Shown here piece after piece: positions 60,437 to 64,000 of a DNA stretch of 64,000 nucleotides. The stretch's first letter is position 1. Each line of letters starts with the position of its first letter. Source of the stretch: Chitinophaga sancti. GTDB taxonomy: Bacteria > Bacteroidota > Bacteroidia > Chitinophagales > Chitinophagaceae. The stretch is from NCBI RefSeq assembly GCF_034424315.1, contig NZ_CP139972.1:682001-746000 (forward strand), read 5' to 3'. The notes beneath the pieces are model-generated. The model did not search any database and was not told where the DNA came from. It saw only the letters and a list, made by a program, of their open reading frames with translations. Made by a program: the position numbers and the translations under genes.

Positions 60437-63340
60437 TTAAGGTCTTTCTGAATAAATTGCGATTTCTACGCGTCGGTTCTTCTCTCTGGCAACCTGGGTA
60501 TTTTCTGCGCTCAGGGGCTTAGTTTGTCCGTAACCGATAGTCGTGATATGATCTGCATTCACTCCTTTTGAGGTCAGGTAGGTCTTTACCGCTTCGCTTC
60601 TTTTTTCTGAAAGGGTTTGATTAAATGCCGGGGTTCCTTCATTGTCAGTATGGCCGCTTAGTATAACGTGCCATTCTGGATGAGTGGTCAGCAGGGTAGC
60701 CAGCTTGTCCATAGATGACAGTGAACTTTTGGCAATTTCCGCTTTCGCACTTGCAAACTGGAGGTTAGAGAATGCTTTGTTTACGATCGTAGCTTCTTCT
60801 TTTTTCAGCGCTACCTTGTTAGTGGCGCCTGATTTCGCTGCGGCTGCCGCTATTATTTCATTTGCTTTACCCGCAGTAACGGCTGCTGCAGCTGCTGCTG
60901 AATCAATTACCGGCCTGGTTTCTTCAATTGTTGGCAGCGGACCCGGTGCTTCTGCAAAACGCTGATCAGCATAGTTCAGCTCACTGCCGGTAGCACTGAT
61001 CTCATTCGCCCTGCTGGCTACAATCTGCCAGGTAAAAGAGACATTGGATGCGCCATTCTGCAATTCTTTTACATCAAAACCAGTTGCAGACTTGTTAGTT
61101 ACAAACACACCGTTACAATCGCCTTCCAACTGGATAAATACCTTCAGCGGATGTTTGGCATCTACAAGAATATGCTGGGTCAATAATTTGTCGAGATCAA
61201 TATGCGCCTTACCATTTGTCAGTTCACCTGTTCCATAATCCTGGAACAATACTTCCGGCGCTTCCGGGCAATACAGCAAACGACGTGTTCCTGCTTCATC
61301 TTTCACAATAGTTGATTTGGTACCTGTGGTCGCAAATCCTAAGAATGTACCGGCAGCTGCCTGACCCGCAATATAAATATAACCGATAGGCGTACTACCA
61401 TAGCGACTTTCAAAATAGGCTCCCCAACGACCAGCATCACCACCGGAGTTGGAAGAACTCTTACCAAAACCAGCTACACCAATATAACCAACACCTGATA
61501 CACCCGCACCACCGGTAGCCGGCGCAACCACCGGCATGTTATTACCACCACCTGCTACACCCACGCCCATAGTTCCATTGGAAACACCACCCACACCTAC
61601 TACACCATAATAACTACCATTACCCAGCACGCCCGCGCCATTGGTCGTTGGCCCCTGCAGCAGACTTGCATTCGTATAGTCCAGGTTGTTACCTATCCCC
61701 ATCAAACCAATACCAGCCGTACTCTGTGACCAGCCTATCACCCCTGCACCATAGGCATTACCGCTATATAGATAAGGAGACCGCGTAGATCCAAAGATTC
61801 CGTAGCCCCCCTGACTTGAATAGTTTTCACCCTTTATCGGAAGTGAACTTTTTGTGTTTGACCAGCCATAGATACCTGCACCCGCAGAAGATACACCCTG
61901 TATACCATAACCATTACTATAGTTACGGCCATAAATGGCTGCAGTACTGTTTGAGTTATAAGCGTTGATCGCATGGTCTGTACTTGGTTCACCCGGGTTC
62001 AGTGCCAGTGGAGAACCACCGCCAAACACTGTCAATACCGCCTGCCCCTGGGAAGAAGCCGTATCCGCAGTACCGTTTACAAAGATCCTGGAAGTATTCG
62101 TAAAGTGAATTCTTTCCTGCTGCGTGCCATTACCATTGGTCTTGATAGCAAAAGCAGCGGTATCGAGCGTACCAATAAACTCTGTGTTACTGTTGGTACC
62201 TGTATTCCCTGTCGTGAGCCAGGCTTTCTTGGTTGCTTTCAGGGTATCGGAGCTGGCAGTTGTTGCAAGACCCAGTACACCGTTATTCTGAAACTCCAGC
62301 GTTTTTAAAGTCCAGCCGGTACCACCTTCCGCCAGTACCTGCCATGCTGCACCATCATAGATATAAGCAGCACGATCAGTCGTATTATAATAAGCATGAT
62401 TCAGGGTTGGAGTGGCAGGTGCTGTAGCGAAAGAGCCTAACCAGGTTATACCTACCCCCTGGATACCATCCATTGTAAGGGTCTGCCATCCGGTACCATC
62501 ATAGATGTAAGACTTTTTATCAGTAGAATTATAATAAGCCTGGTTGATAGCCGGAGATACCGGTGCATCAGTGAGTGTACCCAGCCACACCAGTGTCGTA
62601 CCATCTGCACCATCCTGGGTCATGATCTGCCATGCACTGCCATCATAGATGTAAGACTTCTTGTCTGTCATATTATAATAAGCATTGCCCGCAACCGGAC
62701 TACTTGGATCCACGGTGAACTGGCCTAACCAGGAAATACCGTTTCCATCCTGGGTCATAACCTGCCATACACCCAGGCTATCATAGATATAAGATTTTCT
62801 GTCAGTACTGTTATAATACGCATCCCCGGTAATCGCTGTAAGCGGCGCTATTGTCTTAGTACCTTTCCAGCTGATACCTGTTCCAGTGCCGCTGCCGCCG
62901 GTACCACCGCTGCCGCCATTGGCAGCATACATCGCATATGGTACAGCAAACATCTGAACTGGTGTACCAATAGGATCGTAGCTACCCGAATTGGTCATAT
63001 CTACAGAAGCCTGCAGATAAACAGTACCACTGCTCCAGGGAATAGCTGACCAACTACCTTTAAGCACCGTACCCTTGCCTATGACCGCACTGACAATACC
63101 CTGTGCAGAACTCACTAAACCCTGCACCTCTTCGTAAACGGGCACACCACCGGATGTAGCGGAAAAAGAGAATTTGAGCAGACATGTCAGGTTTGCTGCC
63201 ACGCCCTGCGTACTGGTTTTTCTCAAAACCGCCTGATAGTTCATACCTTGTAAGCCGGTAATTGCCGAACCTGATTGTGCATTTACACTGCTTACACAAA
63301 GGAAAAGAGGAAAAAGTAAAATGAGTAAAATTGCTTTCAT
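60437..63340 (-). CDS. Large exported repeat protein with C-terminal OmpA domain
   Basis: A 967-residue exported protein; I start at MKAILLILLFPLFL, which gives a clean signal peptide, 21 codons after the frame opens. Residues ~20-165 resemble a tail-fibre-like N-terminal module. Four ~45-residue repeats follow (~170-345), each with a WLG/WKG start, AYYNSTDKKSYIYDG and WQxxTxDG. Residues ~380-690 are Gly/Ser-rich with recurring GVxGxG and GIxG segments, as in fibre or collagen-like repeats. The C-terminus (~860-967) is an OmpA domain (LSGHTDNEGTPAFNQTLS, REKNRRVEIA). It may present a fibre on the cell surface anchored to peptidoglycan. Confidence 0.85.
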   Translation of the reverse strand: MKAILLILLFPLFLCVSSVNAQSGSAITGLQGMNYQAVLRKTSTQGVAANLTCLLKFSFSATSGGVPVYEEVQGLVSSAQGIVSAVIGKGTVLKGSWSAIPWSSGTVYLQASVDMTNSGSYDPIGTPVQMFAVPYAMYAANGGSGGTGGSGTGTGISWKGTKTIAPLTAITGDAYYNSTDRKSYIYDSLGVWQVMTQDGNGISWLGQFTVDPSSPVAGNAYYNMTDKKSYIYDGSAWQIMTQDGADGTTLVWLGTLTDAPVSPAINQAYYNSTDKKSYIYDGTGWQTLTMDGIQGVGITWLGSFATAPATPTLNHAYYNTTDRAAYIYDGAAWQVLAEGGTGWTLKTLEFQNNGVLGLATTASSDTLKATKKAWLTTGNTGTNSNTEFIGTLDTAAFAIKTNGNGTQQERIHFTNTSRIFVNGTADTASSQGQAVLTVFGGGSPLALNPGEPSTDHAINAYNSNSTAAIYGRNYSNGYGIQGVSSAGAGIYGWSNTKSSLPIKGENYSSQGGYGIFGSTRSPYLYSGNAYGAGVIGWSQSTAGIGLMGIGNNLDYTNASLLQGPTTNGAGVLGNGSYYGVVGVGGVSNGTMGVGVAGGGNNMPVVAPATGGAGVSGVGYIGVAGFGKSSSNSGGDAGRWGAYFESRYGSTPIGYIYIAGQAAAGTFLGFATTGTKSTIVKDEAGTRRLLYCPEAPEVLFQDYGTGELTNGKAHIDLDKLLTQHILVDAKHPLKVFIQLEGDCNGVFVTNKSATGFDVKELQNGASNVSFTWQIVASRANEISATGSELNYADQRFAEAPGPLPTIEETRPVIDSAAAAAAVTAGKANEIIAAAAAKSGATNKVALKKEEATIVNKAFSNLQFASAKAEIAKSSLSSMDKLATLLTTHPEWHVILSGHTDNEGTPAFNQTLSEKRSEAVKTYLTSKGVNADHITTIGYGQTKPLSAENTQVAREKNRRVEIAIYSERP

Positions 63341-63709
63341 CTCATAGGATATTTGGCCTGCGCTAAAAAATATAGAATATCTCAATTTAAAAGATATTAT
63401 CATATATTAACTTAAATATAGTAAAGATAGTATTAATATTTTAAACTTTCCGGAGAAAGTGTCTTTTTTGCAGCCTAAGTGCTCCCTGGTATGCAAAAAT
63501 GGCCGAAATCAGCTACTGTATTTCTTGATGATCAAGGATTTTAGCTGAATATTAAATTATCGGAAATAGTAAGTAGCCCTAATAAATACATTGAATATCA
63601 TATCATTTATTCATTTGTATAACATCTTAACCCTGACTGATGTCATTTTCACCGGACTTTACTTTCTGCCAGGAGCGCCGTATCTTGGAAGTCTAAAGGA
63701 TTTCAAGAT
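63341..63709. other. 369-bp divergent intergenic region
   Basis: AT-rich spacer between the large repeat/OmpA gene (-) and the GH92 gene (+), expected to hold both promoters. A -7-like TATCTTGG lies about 27 bp upstream of the GH92 start but lacks a clear TTG partner. I see no hairpin, small gene or repeat. Confidence 0.5.
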
Positions 63710-64000
63710 ATGAAATTGGGACTCATGCATTACCCAATGCTGGCAGCAGCCTTGCTGGCTACCGGCATTCAATTAAACGGTCAATCAAAAAAGACAGTTG
63801 TTACAGGCACTAAGGTTTACCAACCAGTTGATTATGTAGATCCATACATCGGATCAGGCGGCCACGGCCACGTATTTGTAGGGGCAAACGTACCTTTTGG
63901 TGCGGTACAGGTAGGCCCTAATAATATCGTAAAAGGTTGGGATTGGTGCTCTGGCTATCATTACTCTGACAGTGTAGTGATCGGCTTCTCGCAAACCCAC
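63710..64000 (+). CDS. GH92 alpha-mannosidase, N-terminal part (continues past window)
   Basis: The first 97 residues of a glycoside hydrolase family 92 enzyme (Ca2+-dependent exo-alpha-mannosidase). A Sec signal (MKLGLMHYPMLAAALLATG) is followed by the family N-terminus VDYVDPYIGSGGHGHVFVGA, PFGAVQVGPNN and the start of the next conserved block. The 3' end is outside the window. It would remove alpha-mannose from glycans in the periplasm or on the surface. Confidence 0.92.
   Translation, partial: MKLGLMHYPMLAAALLATGIQLNGQSKKTVVTGTKVYQPVDYVDPYIGSGGHGHVFVGANVPFGAVQVGPNNIVKGWDWCSGYHYSDSVVIGFSQTH

Overview
This window looks like chromosome of a member of the Bacteroidota, probably family Chitinophagaceae and close to Chitinophaga. 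Four things point there: a 2408-residue SprA gliding/type IX secretion protein, a short protein with a type IX C-terminal sorting domain, a promoter of the Bacteroidota form (TTG, 19 bases, TAnnTTTG), and many secreted carbohydrate-active enzymes with Tat or lipoprotein signals. Genus-level placement is inference. I see no rRNA, tRNA, CRISPR array, transposase or prophage.

Layout. 1-2.8 kb: the end of an acetaldehyde-type aldehyde dehydrogenase and its DUF779 partner, facing a three-gene minus-strand operon of a 56-residue secreted Cys peptide, a propeller-like membrane-anchored protein and a MauE-like membrane protein. 3.2-4.4 kb: a putative structured RNA leader, a MobA/MocA-like nucleotidyltransferase and an exported molybdopterin-domain protein. 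5-12 kb: a TlpA-like thioredoxin, class I fructose-bisphosphate aldolase, glycogen debranching enzyme, a PolX-type protein with a decayed PHP domain, and a universal stress protein. 12-17.7 kb: a GH51 arabinofuranosidase, YwbE, and a DUF899 / small membrane protein / YCII / ECF sigma cluster followed by a metallo-hydrolase. 17.7-18.4 kb: thirteen 57-bp tandem repeats. 18.6-22.2 kb: a GH16 lipoprotein, a CPA1 antiporter, and a sulfotransferase with an APS kinase.

22.5-27 kb is a rhamnogalacturonan island: a decayed PL11-like lyase remnant, a PcRGLX/YetA-like exo-lyase, a DUF6250 protein and a CE12-like acetylesterase, the last three overlapping as an operon. It is followed by an orphan LuxR-type response regulator, a candidate small RNA, a Tat-exported sugar isomerase-like protein and a PI-PLC-like phosphodiesterase. 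30.5-42.3 kb (minus strand) holds sprA, a YfhO-family membrane protein, a CNNM/CorC-type transporter and an HxlR regulator, with a carboxymuconolactone decarboxylase-like gene divergent from HxlR. 43-51.5 kb: GH36 alpha-galactosidase overlapping an OmpA-domain protein, a membrane histidine kinase, DUF4251, an O-methyltransferase-like gene, an NTF2-like gene and a DUF2383 gene. 51.5-56.6 kb: an Hpt protein, a sigma-54-type response regulator, a 1.5-kb gene-poor region with covarying hairpins and CT-rich repeats, a glycosyltransferase, and a receiver domain with a C-terminal membrane anchor. 56.8-64 kb: a DEAD-box helicase, MscS channel, VOC protein, a sorting-domain protein paired with a large repeat/OmpA protein, and the start of a GH92 gene.

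The strongest unexplained signals are the hairpin family at 53.4-54.8 kb, the leader RNA at 3.23-3.33 kb, the Cys-peptide operon at 1.2-2.8 kb, the decayed PL11 copy inside the rhamnogalacturonan operon, and the PolX protein whose PHP metal ligands are mostly gone. All family names come from reading motifs; no database search was run.
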